Source: Microbacterium sp. Nx66 (lineage in GTDB: Bacteria; Actinomycetota; Actinomycetes; Actinomycetales; Microbacteriaceae). From it: a stretch of 64,000 nt of DNA. The notes under the pieces were generated by a model that had not been told where the DNA came from, did not search any database, and worked only from the letters and a program-made list of their open reading frames with translations. This document shows, piece after piece, positions 1-8,467 of this stretch. The stretch's first letter is position 1; each line of letters starts with the position of its first letter. The stretch is taken from assembly GCF_904066215.1 (NCBI RefSeq), contig NZ_LR880474.1, positions 992,001-1,056,000 on the forward strand, read 5' to 3'. A program made the translations under genes and the position numbers.

Positions 1-1
1 C

Positions 2-655
2 AGCCTCATGGCCCGCAAGCCGGAGGAGATCTCCGACCCGAACGAGCTGGCCACGTACTACCTCGCGACGGCCGAGTTCCCCTCCGGTTTCATGACCCAG
101 TACACGTCCTCCATGATCACCGGCACCGACGCCCATCAGGAGCTCGCGGTCGGCTACCCGCTGGGCAAGCGCTTCAAGTCGGCGGAGGTCGTGCGGGTCG
201 GGGACGGCAACGTCGTCCACCTCGGGCACCATGCGAAGGCCGACGGCCGCTGGCGGGTCTACGCCTTCGGCGACCGGACCGGGGAGGCGCTCGCCGCGTG
301 GGCGGAGGAGGCGGCGCCGGTGTTCGCGCGGTTCACCCCGGCTGACGCTGACGCCGACGCCGTGTTCGACGTGAAGGCCGTGTACCAGCAGCCCTTCGAG
401 GAGGTCGAGGTCACGACGACGCCCGAGCTCTTCCAGCCGAAGACCGGCCCGCTCGGACTCACCGACTGGGAGAAGGTCTACGCCGCGGGCCCGAGCAAGT
501 GGTGCGAGACGGACATCTTCGAGGCGCGGGAGCTGTCCCGTGGCGGCGTCGTGATCGTCGTGCGTCCGGACCAGTACGTCGCCGCGATCCTCCCGCTGGA
601 CGGCGTGGACGAGCTGGCGAAGTTCCTGGACGGGGCGCTGCTGCCGGCGCGCTGA
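2..655 (+). CDS. FAD-dependent aromatic monooxygenase, C-terminal part (5' end outside window)
   Basis: The frame is open to the left edge, so only about the last 218 residues are seen. They match the C-terminal thioredoxin-like dimerisation domain of phenol 2-monooxygenase/3-hydroxybenzoate 4-monooxygenase-type flavoproteins. The visible part has the GFMTQYTSSMITG stretch, a segment reading VVHLGHHAKADGRWRVYAFG, and a late SKWCETDIFEARELS region followed by VVIVVRPDQYVA. In this family the missing N-terminal part holds the FAD and substrate sites and hydroxylates a phenolic ring with NAD(P)H and O2. The ATG at 8 is probably internal. The true substrate cannot be read from this fragment. Confidence 0.75.
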   Translation, partial: SLMARKPEEISDPNELATYYLATAEFPSGFMTQYTSSMITGTDAHQELAVGYPLGKRFKSAEVVRVGDGNVVHLGHHAKADGRWRVYAFGDRTGEALAAWAEEAAPVFARFTPADADADAVFDVKAVYQQPFEEVEVTTTPELFQPKTGPLGLTDWEKVYAAGPSKWCETDIFEARELSRGGVVIVVRPDQYVAAILPLDGVDELAKFLDGALLPAR

Positions 656-746
656 CCCTCGGCGCACGTCCGGCCCTGGCGGGTGTCGGAGGCCGCGCGT
701 ACTGTGAGGGCCGACGGGTGACGGAGCCCGACAGGAGGAGTGCGTG

Positions 747-1127
747 ATGGACTGGAAGATCGAACTCATCTTCGTCCCGGTCAGCGATGTCGACCGGGCG
801 AAGGACTTCTACGTGAAGATCGGTTTCAACGCCGACCACGACCATGTGCCGTACGAGGGGCTGCGCTTCGTGCAGATGACGCCGCCGGGATCGGCCTGCT
901 CGATCGCCTTCGGCACGGGGCTGACCACCGGCTTAGAGCCGGGGCAGCAGAACACCATCCAGGTGGTCGTCCCCGACGCCGACGAGGCTCTCGCGCACCT
1001 GCGCGGCCTCGGCGTGGAGGCGGAGGGCGTGGACGAGCAGGACTGGGGGCGCTTCGTGCGCTTCGACGACCCCGATGGCAACACCTGGACCCTGCAGGAG
1101 CTCCCGGACTACAGCGCCCAGGGGTGA
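747..1127 (+). CDS. VOC family (glyoxalase/dioxygenase-fold) protein
   Basis: A 126-residue single-domain vicinal-oxygen-chelate protein with the typical opening strand (IELIFVPVSDVDRAKDFYVK), a central VVVPDADEALAHL helix and the closing FDDPDGNTWTLQE strand. Such proteins bind a metal between paired beta-alpha-beta-beta-beta units and act as dioxygenases, isomerases or resistance proteins, so the substrate is not predictable. I chose the ATG at 747 over the GTG at 744 because AGGAGGAG at 733-740 sits 6 bases before it. It follows the aromatic monooxygenase by 91 bases and may share a role with it. Confidence 0.8.
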   Translation: MDWKIELIFVPVSDVDRAKDFYVKIGFNADHDHVPYEGLRFVQMTPPGSACSIAFGTGLTTGLEPGQQNTIQVVVPDADEALAHLRGLGVEAEGVDEQDWGRFVRFDDPDGNTWTLQELPDYSAQG

Positions 1128-1138
1128 CGACTAAGGGT

Positions 1139-1267
1139 CCGGTTCGGGCTCCGGTTCGGGTTCCGGGTTCGGGTTCCGGGTTCCGATTCGGGTTCCGGGG
1201 TCCGGCTCGGGTTCCGGGGTCTGGTTCGGGTTCCGATTCGGGTTCCGGGGTTCGGTTCGGGTTCCGG
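1139..1267. repeat. Degenerate GGTTCCG/GGTTCGG simple repeat
   Basis: About 130 bases just after the VOC gene are built almost only from GGTTC-CGG and GGTTCGGG words. The 20-base string starting at 1181 recurs exactly at 1231, so a 50-base higher-order period is visible. Any frame through it codes a Pro-Glu or Gly-Ser run on one strand or the other, so I do not treat it as coding. It fills the first part of the 514-base gap between the VOC gene and the phzF-like gene. Confidence 0.8.
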
Positions 1268-1286
1268 ATGCACGATGGTGGGGCGG

Positions 1287-1583
1287 GTGCACGACCAGGG
1301 GCTGAGGTTGGTCGTGCAGGCGGAATCGGCTCGTGCAGATGTTCCGGTGCCCGGGGAGGCGGGGCTCGAGTCGGATGACGGGTGCGCGAGGCGGGCGCGG
1401 GTGCACGACCCGGGGAGGGTTTCGGTCGTGCAGACGGAGCCGGTTCGTGCAGACGGAGCCGGGTCGTGCCGGTGAGACCGTGCCGTAGGATCGAGGTCTC
1501 GGGTGCTGTGACGGATGCACGATCCGGGGACGGATGCACGGCCGGGCGAGGGCTGTGGTCGCGCAGACGGAACCGCGTCGTGC
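1287..1583. repeat. Three copies of a ~51-bp GTGCACGACC...GGTCGTGC element
   Basis: Three related units lie at 1287-1337, 1401-1469 and 1533-1583. Each opens with a form of GTGCACGACC, has GGTCGTGCAGACGGAGCCG in the middle and closes with GTCGTGC, so the ends are inverted copies of each other. The second unit is longer because a 19-base stretch (GTTCGTGCAGACGGAGCCG) is duplicated inside it. The units sit in a gene-free stretch downstream of the VOC gene and downstream of the convergent phzF-like gene. No protein gene is supported here. Confidence 0.7.
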
Positions 1584-1641
1584 GGGTGACCGCGCGTGCC
1601 TCGTGCTCCGTCTCTCGAGTCCGAGGAGTCCGCGGCCGGGG

Positions 1642-2490
1642 TCAGGGGAGGCGGGTGGCTCCGCCCGAGACGACGAGGCCTCCGGTGGACGGGATCGCGA
1701 CGCGGAGTTCGCTCGGGCGACCGACGTGGGCGCCCTGATGGATGCGGACGGTGTCGCCCGGATAGCCCTGGGCGCGGAGGTAGGCGCCGACCGAAGCGGC
1801 CGCGGACCCTGTCGCCGGATCCTCCGTGATGCGCCCCACGGGGAAGAGGTTGCGGGCCTGGATCTCGGCAGGATCCTCGGCGTGCAGCACCGTCACCGTG
1901 CCGTGCCAGCCCCGCGCGCGCATGAGAGTGGCGACCTCGGCGGGGGAGAAACGGAACTGGTGGAAGAGCTCCCGGTCGGCGACGAAGACGATCGGATGCC
2001 AGTTGCCCGCGAACGCCTCGCGGACCGGGAAGCGCGGGTCGACATCGGCCGGCTCCATCCCCAGCAGCGCGAGGAGGCGGTCTCGCACGACGGGGTCGAG
2101 GTCGCGCACCTCCGGCTCGACGCTCGTGAACGACACCGTGACCCGGCCGTCCGCGTCCGCGAAGGACTCCATCGACACGTCTCCGGCCGCGGTCTCGAAC
2201 ACGACCGCCCCGGGACCCTGCCGTTCCGCGAGGGCGACCGCGGTCGCCACCGTCGCATGACCGCAGAACGGCACCTCCGCGGCAGGCGACCAGTACCGCA
2301 CCCGGAAGCGGGAGCCGTCCGCCGCGGCGTCCTGCACGAACGCGGTCTCCGAGTAGCCGACCTCGGCCGCGATCCGCTGCATGTCCGCCTCATCGAGCCC
2401 GTCCGCGGCGAGCACGACCCCGGCCGGGTTGCCCCCGTCCGGGGTCGCGGCGAAGGCGCTGTAGCGCAGGACCTCGGGAGCATCCGTCAT
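1642..2490 (-). CDS. PhzF family isomerase/epimerase-like protein
   Basis: A 282-residue protein with the PhzF/diaminopimelate-epimerase double fold. The N-terminus reads YSAFAATPDGGNPAGVVL, followed by GYSETAFV, which carries the family's catalytic Glu, and CGHATVATA. The C-terminal repeat holds the DPATGSAAASVGAYL motif. Family members isomerise small acids, as PhzF does with dihydro-hydroxyanthranilate, but most are uncharacterised and no phenazine genes are present here. It is convergent with the VOC side. The next upstream gene, the TPP enzyme, ends 26 bases before this start on the same strand, so the two may be co-transcribed. Confidence 0.85.
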   Translation of the reverse strand: MTDAPEVLRYSAFAATPDGGNPAGVVLAADGLDEADMQRIAAEVGYSETAFVQDAAADGSRFRVRYWSPAAEVPFCGHATVATAVALAERQGPGAVVFETAAGDVSMESFADADGRVTVSFTSVEPEVRDLDPVVRDRLLALLGMEPADVDPRFPVREAFAGNWHPIVFVADRELFHQFRFSPAEVATLMRARGWHGTVTVLHAEDPAEIQARNLFPVGRITEDPATGSAAASVGAYLRAQGYPGDTVRIHQGAHVGRPSELRVAIPSTGGLVVSGGATRLP

Positions 2491-2516
2491 CCCGGGAGCC
2501 TATCGGCCCGCGCGGG

Positions 2517-4244
2517 TCAGGAGTTCACGCGGATGATCTCCTGCTGGTACGGCGCGATCACGTCGCCGGAGATCCGGAGGTCGAGGACGAGGAAGCGCCG
2601 GGTCGCCGAGTCCTCCTCGGCCCAGGTGGCCAGACGCTCCAGGTCATCGAGCGTCCGCACGACGACACCCTCCGCGCCGACCGCGGCTCCGAACGCGGCG
2701 AAGTCGACCTCGGGGATGCGCATCGGCCCCTCGGCCAGGCCCTTCAGTCCGTAGAGGTTGACCTCGGCACCGTACGCGGCATCGTTCCAGACCACGGCCA
2801 TGCCGCGTCCGTCCGCCGCCCGCACGGCCGATTCGAGGTCGGCGATCGCCATGAGTCCGCCGCCGTCGCCGGAGGTGAGAACGATGGTCGCGTCACGACG
2901 GGCGAGGGCCGCCCCCACCACGCTGGGCCAGCCCTGTCCGATCGACTGGAACGCGGTGCCGATCATCATCATCCGGTCGGGCGCGGCGACCGGCCAGTAC
3001 ATGTTCGCCCAGCCGATGAAGTGCCCGCCGTCCGAGACCACGACGCGGTCCTCGGGGAGGAGCTCGGCGATCCGGCGCGCGGCGGAACGCGGGTCGAGGC
3101 GGCCGTCCGGTGCGAGCTCGTCTCCGGGCTCGTACGCGCGAGCCGCGGCGACATCGACCGTCTCCCGCCAGGGTCGGGCGGACACAACTGCGGAGCCGGT
3201 GCCCGACTCGCCGCCGGAGTCGGGGGTGGCCTCGGCGAGTTCTGCGGCATCTCCGAAGTCGTGCCCGGAGGAGAGGCGGGCGACGAGGGCCTCGGCGGCG
3301 AGACGGGCATCGGCGCGCACGAAGCCGCCGACATGGGCATGCGTGGCGGCCGGAGCGGTGTCGATCTGGAACACCCGGGTACCAGGGGCGAAGAGATCGC
3401 CGAAGCGCATCGTGAACTGGTTCAGGCTCGCGCCGAAGACCACGGCGACATCGGCGGTCCGCACGAGCTCCATCGCCCCCTCGGCGCCGAAGCCGCCGGT
3501 GACCCCGAGGTCGTACCGGGCGTCCGGGAAGATACCGCGGCCGAGGGCGGAGGAGGCGGTGAGGGCCCCGGTCCGCGCGGCGAGGGCGCCCAGAGCCTCG
3601 CCGGCGCCGGCCAGCCAGGCCCCGCGGCCGGCGAGGAGGAACGGACGCTCGGCGTCGCGCAGGGCGGCGGCGATCTCATCCAGCATGCCCTCGGCGAACG
3701 CGCCGCGCGGGGCGAGCGGCGCGGGGAGTCGGGGAGCCGGGGCCGCCGGCACCGCGCCTGCTTCGAGAGCGGCGAGGTCGTAAGGGATCGCGAGCACCAC
3801 GGGCACGCGATAGGTGAGGGCGTGCTCGACGGCGATGACGGTGGTCGCGGCGGCATCGGTCCGCCCGACGGTATAGGTGCGGGCGCCCACCGCCGAGGCC
3901 AGCGCGATCTGGTCCACGTCCCACGGCCGCGGCCCCGAGGTCGGCTCGTCGCCCACCACGAGGACGAGCGGCACGTGCGCCTGCACGGCCTCGGCCAGCG
4001 CCGTGATCGTGTTCGTGAAGCCGGCGCCGTAGGTGGAGGTGCCCGCGGCGATGCGGCCGGAGGCGCGGAAGTGGGCGTCGGCGGCGACGACCGCGCCCTG
4101 CTCGTGGCGGACGGCGGTGAACGTGGCGTCGGTCTGCGTCTCGAGGGCGTCGAGGAAGTAGGCGTTGCCGTTGCCCATGACGCCGAAGACGGCATCGACG
4201 TGCTGGGCGAGGGTGAGGGCGACGTGCGCGGAGACGGAGGGCAT
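2517..4244 (-). CDS. Thiamine-diphosphate-dependent enzyme, acetolactate synthase-like
   Basis: A 575-residue protein with three TPP-enzyme domains: pyrimidine-binding (about 1-165, with the RHEQGAVVAAD glutamate), a central domain (about 190-320) and a PP-binding domain (about 400-560). The last has GDGGGLMAIADLESA...WNDAAYG, the Mg/diphosphate-binding GDG-(about 27)-N pattern. It resembles acetolactate synthase large subunits and 2-oxoacid decarboxylases, but there is no ilvN or other ilv gene nearby. It is probably a catabolic carboligase or decarboxylase of unknown substrate. A weak AAAGG lies 8 bases before the ATG. Confidence 0.75.
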   Translation of the reverse strand: MPSVSAHVALTLAQHVDAVFGVMGNGNAYFLDALETQTDATFTAVRHEQGAVVAADAHFRASGRIAAGTSTYGAGFTNTITALAEAVQAHVPLVLVVGDEPTSGPRPWDVDQIALASAVGARTYTVGRTDAAATTVIAVEHALTYRVPVVLAIPYDLAALEAGAVPAAPAPRLPAPLAPRGAFAEGMLDEIAAALRDAERPFLLAGRGAWLAGAGEALGALAARTGALTASSALGRGIFPDARYDLGVTGGFGAEGAMELVRTADVAVVFGASLNQFTMRFGDLFAPGTRVFQIDTAPAATHAHVGGFVRADARLAAEALVARLSSGHDFGDAAELAEATPDSGGESGTGSAVVSARPWRETVDVAAARAYEPGDELAPDGRLDPRSAARRIAELLPEDRVVVSDGGHFIGWANMYWPVAAPDRMMMIGTAFQSIGQGWPSVVGAALARRDATIVLTSGDGGGLMAIADLESAVRAADGRGMAVVWNDAAYGAEVNLYGLKGLAEGPMRIPEVDFAAFGAAVGAEGVVVRTLDDLERLATWAEEDSATRRFLVLDLRISGDVIAPYQQEIIRVNS

Positions 4245-4320
4245 GGAGAAGCCTTTCGAGACAGGGACGGAGAAGGGGGATCCGTATGTGTCTCGCCCTC
4301 GCGGCGATGCGAGGTGCTTC

Positions 4321-4339
4321 GTGCCTCTTTTTCAGGCAC
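4321..4339. promoter_or_regulatory. Short inverted repeat in the divergent TPP-enzyme/phosphoribosyltransferase promoter gap
   Basis: GTGCCT and AGGCAC are perfect inverted halves around a 7-base T-rich centre. The site lies in the 160-base gap between two divergently transcribed genes, so it could be an operator for either. No regulator gene is adjacent. Chance is not excluded for a 6-base arm. Confidence 0.3.
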
Positions 4340-4404
4340 CGGCGGGGCCGGACCTGCTCAGTCTAGCGGCGGCTCGGGCGGAGCGGATGCGCGAGAATGG
4401 ACCG

Positions 4405-4914
4405 ATGACGGATGCATCGATCGAGCGCGAGACGCTCACCTGGGACGGCTTCGGCGTGGCGACGCGCGATCTGGCGCGGAACATCTCGGCGACGGGCTTC
4501 GAGCCGGAGGTCGTGGTGGCGATCGCCCGCGGCGGCCTGCTCCCGGCCGGGGCCATCGCGTACGGGCTCGGCGTGAAGAACTGCGGCGCGATCAACGTCG
4601 AGTTCTACACCGGCATCGGCACCGTGCTGGACGCCCCTGAGGTGCTGCCGCCCGAGCTCGACATGGCCTATCTCGACGGCCGCCGCGTGCTGCTCGTGGA
4701 CGATGTCGCCGACTCCGGTCGCACGCTGGCGCTCGCGGTGCAGCTGCTGCAGGAGAAGGGCGCCGACGTGCGCTCCGTCACGATCTACACGAAGCCCTCG
4801 ACGATCATCCAGCCGGACTTCGCGTGGAAGGACACCGACCTCTGGATCGACTTCCCCTGGTCGTTCCGCGGCACGGTGCGCCAGGAGGACGAAGGCCTCC
4901 CGCCCACGGCCTGA
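4405..4914 (+). CDS. Phosphoribosyltransferase (type I PRTase fold)
   Basis: A 169-residue type I phosphoribosyltransferase. The PRPP-binding loop reads VLLVDDVADSGRTL near residues 98-111, and VVAIARGGLLPAGAIAYGLGV forms the N-terminal phosphate loop. The family transfers ribose phosphate from PRPP to a base, as in hypoxanthine/xanthine salvage. The exact base is unclear and many actinobacterial members are only annotated as 'phosphoribosyltransferase'. I chose the ATG at 4405; the in-frame ATG at 4387 would add six residues and cannot be excluded. Its stop directly abuts that of the convergent DNA ligase gene. Confidence 0.8.
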   Translation: MTDASIERETLTWDGFGVATRDLARNISATGFEPEVVVAIARGGLLPAGAIAYGLGVKNCGAINVEFYTGIGTVLDAPEVLPPELDMAYLDGRRVLLVDDVADSGRTLALAVQLLQEKGADVRSVTIYTKPSTIIQPDFAWKDTDLWIDFPWSFRGTVRQEDEGLPPTA

Positions 4915-6453
4915 TCAGGCGTCGTCCGTCGCGCCCCGCCGCAGGGCGAGGAGCGTCTGGATCGTGTCGGCCTCCGCAGCGGTCTTGTCCGGACGGTAGC
5001 CCTTGACCCGGGCGAACCGGAGGGCGAGGCCGCCGGGGTAGCGCGGGGACCGCTGCACGCCGTCGATCGCGATCTCGACCACGAGCTCCGGCCGGAGGAA
5101 CACCGTCGACGCGGAGCGATGGGTCTCGTGCGCCGGGAACTCGTCGGTCTGCCACTGCAGCAGCGCGTCGGTGAGGCCCTTGAACGTCTTGCCGACCATC
5201 ACGAAACCGCCCGGGTCGCCGAAGTCGCCGTCCGGGTCCCGCGCGCCGAGGTGCAGGTTCGACAGCCATCCACGCCGGCGCCCCGACCCCCACTCGGCGC
5301 CGAGCACGACGAGGTCGAACGTGAGGACGGGTTTCACCTTCACCCAGGACTTGCCGCGTCGACCGGCGGCGTACGGCGCATCCACGGCTTTCACGAGCAC
5401 ACCCTCGTGGCCGGCCGCCAGCGCTTCCCGGGACAGACGCTCGGCTTCCTCCGCACTGTCGGTGACGATGCCGGGCATGCGCCACTCACCGGCGACCGCG
5501 GCCAGGACCTCCTGACGCACCGACAGCGGCTCGTCGAGCAGATCACGGCCGTCCACGTGCAGGACGTCGAAGAACCAGGGGCGCAGGGCGAGTTCCCGCG
5601 CGGCATCCGCACCGAACCGCGACATCGTCTCCTGGAACGGCCGGGGACCGCCGTCCTCGTCGAGCGCCAGCGTCTCGCCGTCGAGGATGACCTCCTGCGC
5701 GGGAAGACCGCGGACGACCTCGACGATCTCGGGCAGCCGGTGGGTGACGTCGGCGAGGCTCCGCGTGTAGATGCCGACCTCGTCGCCGCGGCGGTGCACC
5801 TGGATGCGCGCGCCGTCGAGCTTGTACTCGACCGAGGCGCGCCCGGTGATCTCCAGAGCGGCCGTGGGCGTCGGCGCCGTGGCCGCGAGCATCGGGAGCA
5901 CGGGGCGACCCACCCGGAGTCCGACCTCGTCGAGTGCGCCCTCGGCGCCGGTGAGCGCGAGCAGCGCCGTCTCGCCGAGGTCGCCGGAGAGCATGGCGGC
6001 TCGTCGCACCGTGGCAGGCGGGGCCTCGGCGGCGCGGGCGATCGCGTCGAGGAGCACGCCGCTCAGCGCTCCGGTGCGGAGCTCCCCGAGCATCGCCCTG
6101 GTCAGGAAGTCCCATTCGGGAGCGGTGGCTCGGGCGGCGAGGTCGTGCAGCAGCTCGCTGCGCACGCCCGCCGAACCGGAGCCCGAGGCGTGCGCGAGGG
6201 TGTCGAAGGCGTGGTCGATCTCCGCGATGGTCAACGTCGGCGTCGTGGTGTGCTCGATGGCGAGGGCCGTCAGCCCCCGCCACCCCACGCCGAGGCGACC
6301 CTGGCGGGGCGCGGCCAGGAGCAGCCCCACGAGAGGCGCGATGTCGTCGGCGTCGGCCCGGCGGAGCAGCGCCGCTATCGCCTCGATCTTGGCCAGGCGG
6401 GACGAGGTCGCGGCGACCTGGTCGGTGGTGGTGACGAGCTCCGAGAGCAGCAT
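4915..6453 (-). CDS. lig: ATP-dependent DNA ligase (LigB type)
   Basis: A 512-residue ligase. It has an N-terminal DNA-binding domain (about 1-180), then the adenylation domain with motif I EYKLDGARIQVHR (nucleophile Lys211), motif III around GEVILDGE and motif V ending VKVKP. The OB-fold part ends with the KGYRPDKTAAEADTI stretch. This is the actinobacterial LigB/LigC-like non-NHEJ class, which seals nicks using ATP, in addition to the essential NAD-dependent LigA that must lie elsewhere. The ATG at 6453 gives the normal family length; longer frames upstream lack ligase homology. It lies 68 bases after paaG but is probably a separate function. Confidence 0.9.
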   Translation of the reverse strand: MLLSELVTTTDQVAATSSRLAKIEAIAALLRRADADDIAPLVGLLLAAPRQGRLGVGWRGLTALAIEHTTTPTLTIAEIDHAFDTLAHASGSGSAGVRSELLHDLAARATAPEWDFLTRAMLGELRTGALSGVLLDAIARAAEAPPATVRRAAMLSGDLGETALLALTGAEGALDEVGLRVGRPVLPMLAATAPTPTAALEITGRASVEYKLDGARIQVHRRGDEVGIYTRSLADVTHRLPEIVEVVRGLPAQEVILDGETLALDEDGGPRPFQETMSRFGADAARELALRPWFFDVLHVDGRDLLDEPLSVRQEVLAAVAGEWRMPGIVTDSAEEAERLSREALAAGHEGVLVKAVDAPYAAGRRGKSWVKVKPVLTFDLVVLGAEWGSGRRRGWLSNLHLGARDPDGDFGDPGGFVMVGKTFKGLTDALLQWQTDEFPAHETHRSASTVFLRPELVVEIAIDGVQRSPRYPGGLALRFARVKGYRPDKTAAEADTIQTLLALRRGATDDA

Positions 6454-6520
6454 GCGGGCATCCTCCCACCGGGGTCGGACACCGCACGAGACGGTTGACA
6501 GCGACCACCGGGGCGTGGCG

Positions 6521-7291
6521 TCAGCGTCCGCGGAACTCCGGCTTCCGCTTCTCCTGGAACGCGGCGAAGCCCTCCCGGTAGTCCTCGGTGTCGCACAGGG
6601 CGGCCTGGGCCGCGTTCTCGACGTCGATGGATTCCCACAGGGTGAGGCGTTCGTCGCGGATGCGGGCGACGAGCTCCTTGCTCGCCCGGAAGGCGGCCGT
6701 GGCGCCACGCGCGGCCTTCGCCGCGGCGGCCGTCGCGGCCGCGAGCACCTCGTCGTCGGGGAAGACCTGCGAGAAGAGGCCGGAGCGTACCGCCTCGGCG
6801 CCGCTCATGAGCCGACCCGTGTAGATGAGGTCGAGCGTCTTGTGCGGGCCGAGCCGGTCGAGGAACAGCGCGTGCCCGCCGGAGTCGAGGGTCGCGCCGA
6901 GCGCCGCGAACGGGGAGCCGATCTTCGCGGACTCCGCGACGTACACGACGTCCGTCGCGATGAGCAGCCCGAGTCCCACGCCGAGGCAGGCGCCGTGGGC
7001 GACGGCGAAGGTCGGCGCCGGGAAGCGGGACATGCGCTGCAGCAGCGGCGTCACGCGTCCGCCGAGGTAGCCGAGCACATCGTCGTCGCGCGGATCGACG
7101 GCGGAGATGTCCCGCCCGGCGCAGAACGCCCGCCCTTCACCACGGAGCAGCAGCGCCCGCACCCCGGCGGCCTCGGCCTCCCGGTACGCGGCGTCGAGCT
7201 CCGCGAGGGCGGCCTCGTCCAGGGCGTTGAGCTTCGCGGGGGCGTCGAGCACCACGGTGGCGACGTCGTCGGCGATGGCGAGATCGATCAT
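6521..7291 (-). CDS. paaG: Enoyl-CoA isomerase/hydratase family, 1,2-epoxyphenylacetyl-CoA isomerase
   Basis: A 256-residue crotonase-fold protein with the oxyanion-hole segments FCAGRDISAVD and HGACLGVGLGLLIATD. At the active site it has an Asp in TLDSGGHALFL and no Glu at the usual hydratase position (SPFAALG instead of a PE motif). That is the pattern of PaaG isomerases, which convert the ring epoxide to oxepin-CoA. It is the last gene of the paaABCDE operon, 12 bases after paaE. The second crotonase gene at 24.6-25.4 kb has the Glu and so fits PaaF. The assignment between PaaG and PaaF rests on these residues. Confidence 0.8.
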   Translation of the reverse strand: MIDLAIADDVATVVLDAPAKLNALDEAALAELDAAYREAEAAGVRALLLRGEGRAFCAGRDISAVDPRDDDVLGYLGGRVTPLLQRMSRFPAPTFAVAHGACLGVGLGLLIATDVVYVAESAKIGSPFAALGATLDSGGHALFLDRLGPHKTLDLIYTGRLMSGAEAVRSGLFSQVFPDDEVLAAATAAAAKAARGATAAFRASKELVARIRDERLTLWESIDVENAAQAALCDTEDYREGFAAFQEKRKPEFRGR

Positions 7292-7303
7292 GGGGTCTCC
7301 GGG

Positions 7304-8467
7304 TCAGACGTCGTAGTCCACGACCACGCGGTCGCTGGTCGGGTGGGACTGGCAGGTGAGCACGTAGCCGCGCTCCAGCTCGTCGGGCTCCAGGGCGTAG
7401 TTCTCGGTCATCGTGACGCTGCCCTCCAGCACGCGCGCCCGACAGGTGCCGCAGACGCCACCCGCGCACGCGAACGGGGCGTCCGGCCGCACCCGCAGTG
7501 CGGCGTTCAGCACCGACTCGCGCGCTGCGACGGGGCTTTCCACCGTCGACGAGACGCCGTCGAGGTTCACCTCGATCCGCACGGTCTTCTCGCCCGAGCG
7601 CACCGTGACCGGCCGGGCGGCCCGCACCGGCTCGTCGCCGGTCGTGAACAGCTCGAAGCGCACGTGCTCGCGGGGCACGCCCACGTCGGCCAGCACCTCC
7701 CGGCACAGGTCGACGAGTGCGAGCGGTCCGCACAGGAACCACTCGTCCACGTCGGCCGGATCGATCAGCGCGTCGAGGATCGTCCGCAGCTTGGGCTCGT
7801 CGATGCGGCCGGACAGCACCGGCGCGGTCCGCTGCTCGCGGGACAGCACGTGGTGCAGCGTGAGCCGTGTCGGGTAGCGGTCCTTGAGGTCGGCGAGGTC
7901 CTCCAGGAACATCACGTCCAGCGTCGAGCGGTTCGTGTACAGGAGCGTGAACCGCGAGGTCTGCGAGCGGGAGAGCACGGTGTGCGCGAGGGCCATCAGC
8001 GGCGTGATCCCGGAGCCGGCCGCGATCCCGACGACGTGCTTCTCGTCCAGATCGTCGAGGCCGGAGGTGAAGGTGCCCTGGGGGCTCATGACGTCGATGC
8101 GGAAGCCCGGGTGCAGGCCGGTCTGGGCCCAGGTGGAGAACGTCCCGCCCTCGTCGCGCTTCACGGCGACGCTCAGGCGGGTGGGTGCCCCGTCGGTGCG
8201 ATGCTCGGGCGCCCGGCACAGCGAGTACGAACGCCGCACCTCCACGCCGTCCAGCGTCGTGCGCAGCGCCACGTATTGCCCGGGGAGATGGTCGTAGTCG
8301 TCGGCGAGCTCCGCGGGGACCGTGAAGGTCACCTCGACGGAGTCCTCGGTGAGCGGCCGGACGTCCTCGACCTCGAGCGTGTGGAACCGGGCACGGCTGC
8401 GCGCCCGGGCGGGGGAGGCGGGAGAGGGCACCGGCGTCGTAGTCGGGGCCGGGGAGAACAGCGACAT
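7304..8467 (-). CDS. paaE: Phenylacetyl-CoA epoxidase reductase subunit PaaE
   Basis: A 387-residue reductase that feeds NADPH electrons to the PaaABC(D) di-iron epoxidase. A ferredoxin-NADP reductase-type FAD domain comes first (PGQYVALRTTLDG...RRSYSLCR), then the NAD-binding domain (VVGIAAGSGITPLMALA). A C-terminal plant-type 2Fe-2S domain carries cysteines 334, 339, 342 and 372 (CAGGVCGTC and a later YVLTCQS). The residues before about 28 are a Pro/Ala/Ser-rich leader. Its ATG overlaps the paaD stop (TGATG), indicating translational coupling. It should be repressed by PaaR via the operator upstream of paaA. Confidence 0.95.
   Translation of the reverse strand: MSLFSPAPTTTPVPSPASPARARSRARFHTLEVEDVRPLTEDSVEVTFTVPAELADDYDHLPGQYVALRTTLDGVEVRRSYSLCRAPEHRTDGAPTRLSVAVKRDEGGTFSTWAQTGLHPGFRIDVMSPQGTFTSGLDDLDEKHVVGIAAGSGITPLMALAHTVLSRSQTSRFTLLYTNRSTLDVMFLEDLADLKDRYPTRLTLHHVLSREQRTAPVLSGRIDEPKLRTILDALIDPADVDEWFLCGPLALVDLCREVLADVGVPREHVRFELFTTGDEPVRAARPVTVRSGEKTVRIEVNLDGVSSTVESPVAARESVLNAALRVRPDAPFACAGGVCGTCRARVLEGSVTMTENYALEPDELERGYVLTCQSHPTSDRVVVDYDV

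Noticed and set aside
1131..1539. Open frames coding Pro-Glu or Gly-Ser runs in the repeat-filled gap
   Set aside because: They are generated by the GGTTCCG simple repeat and the 51-bp elements, with no ribosome site or homology.
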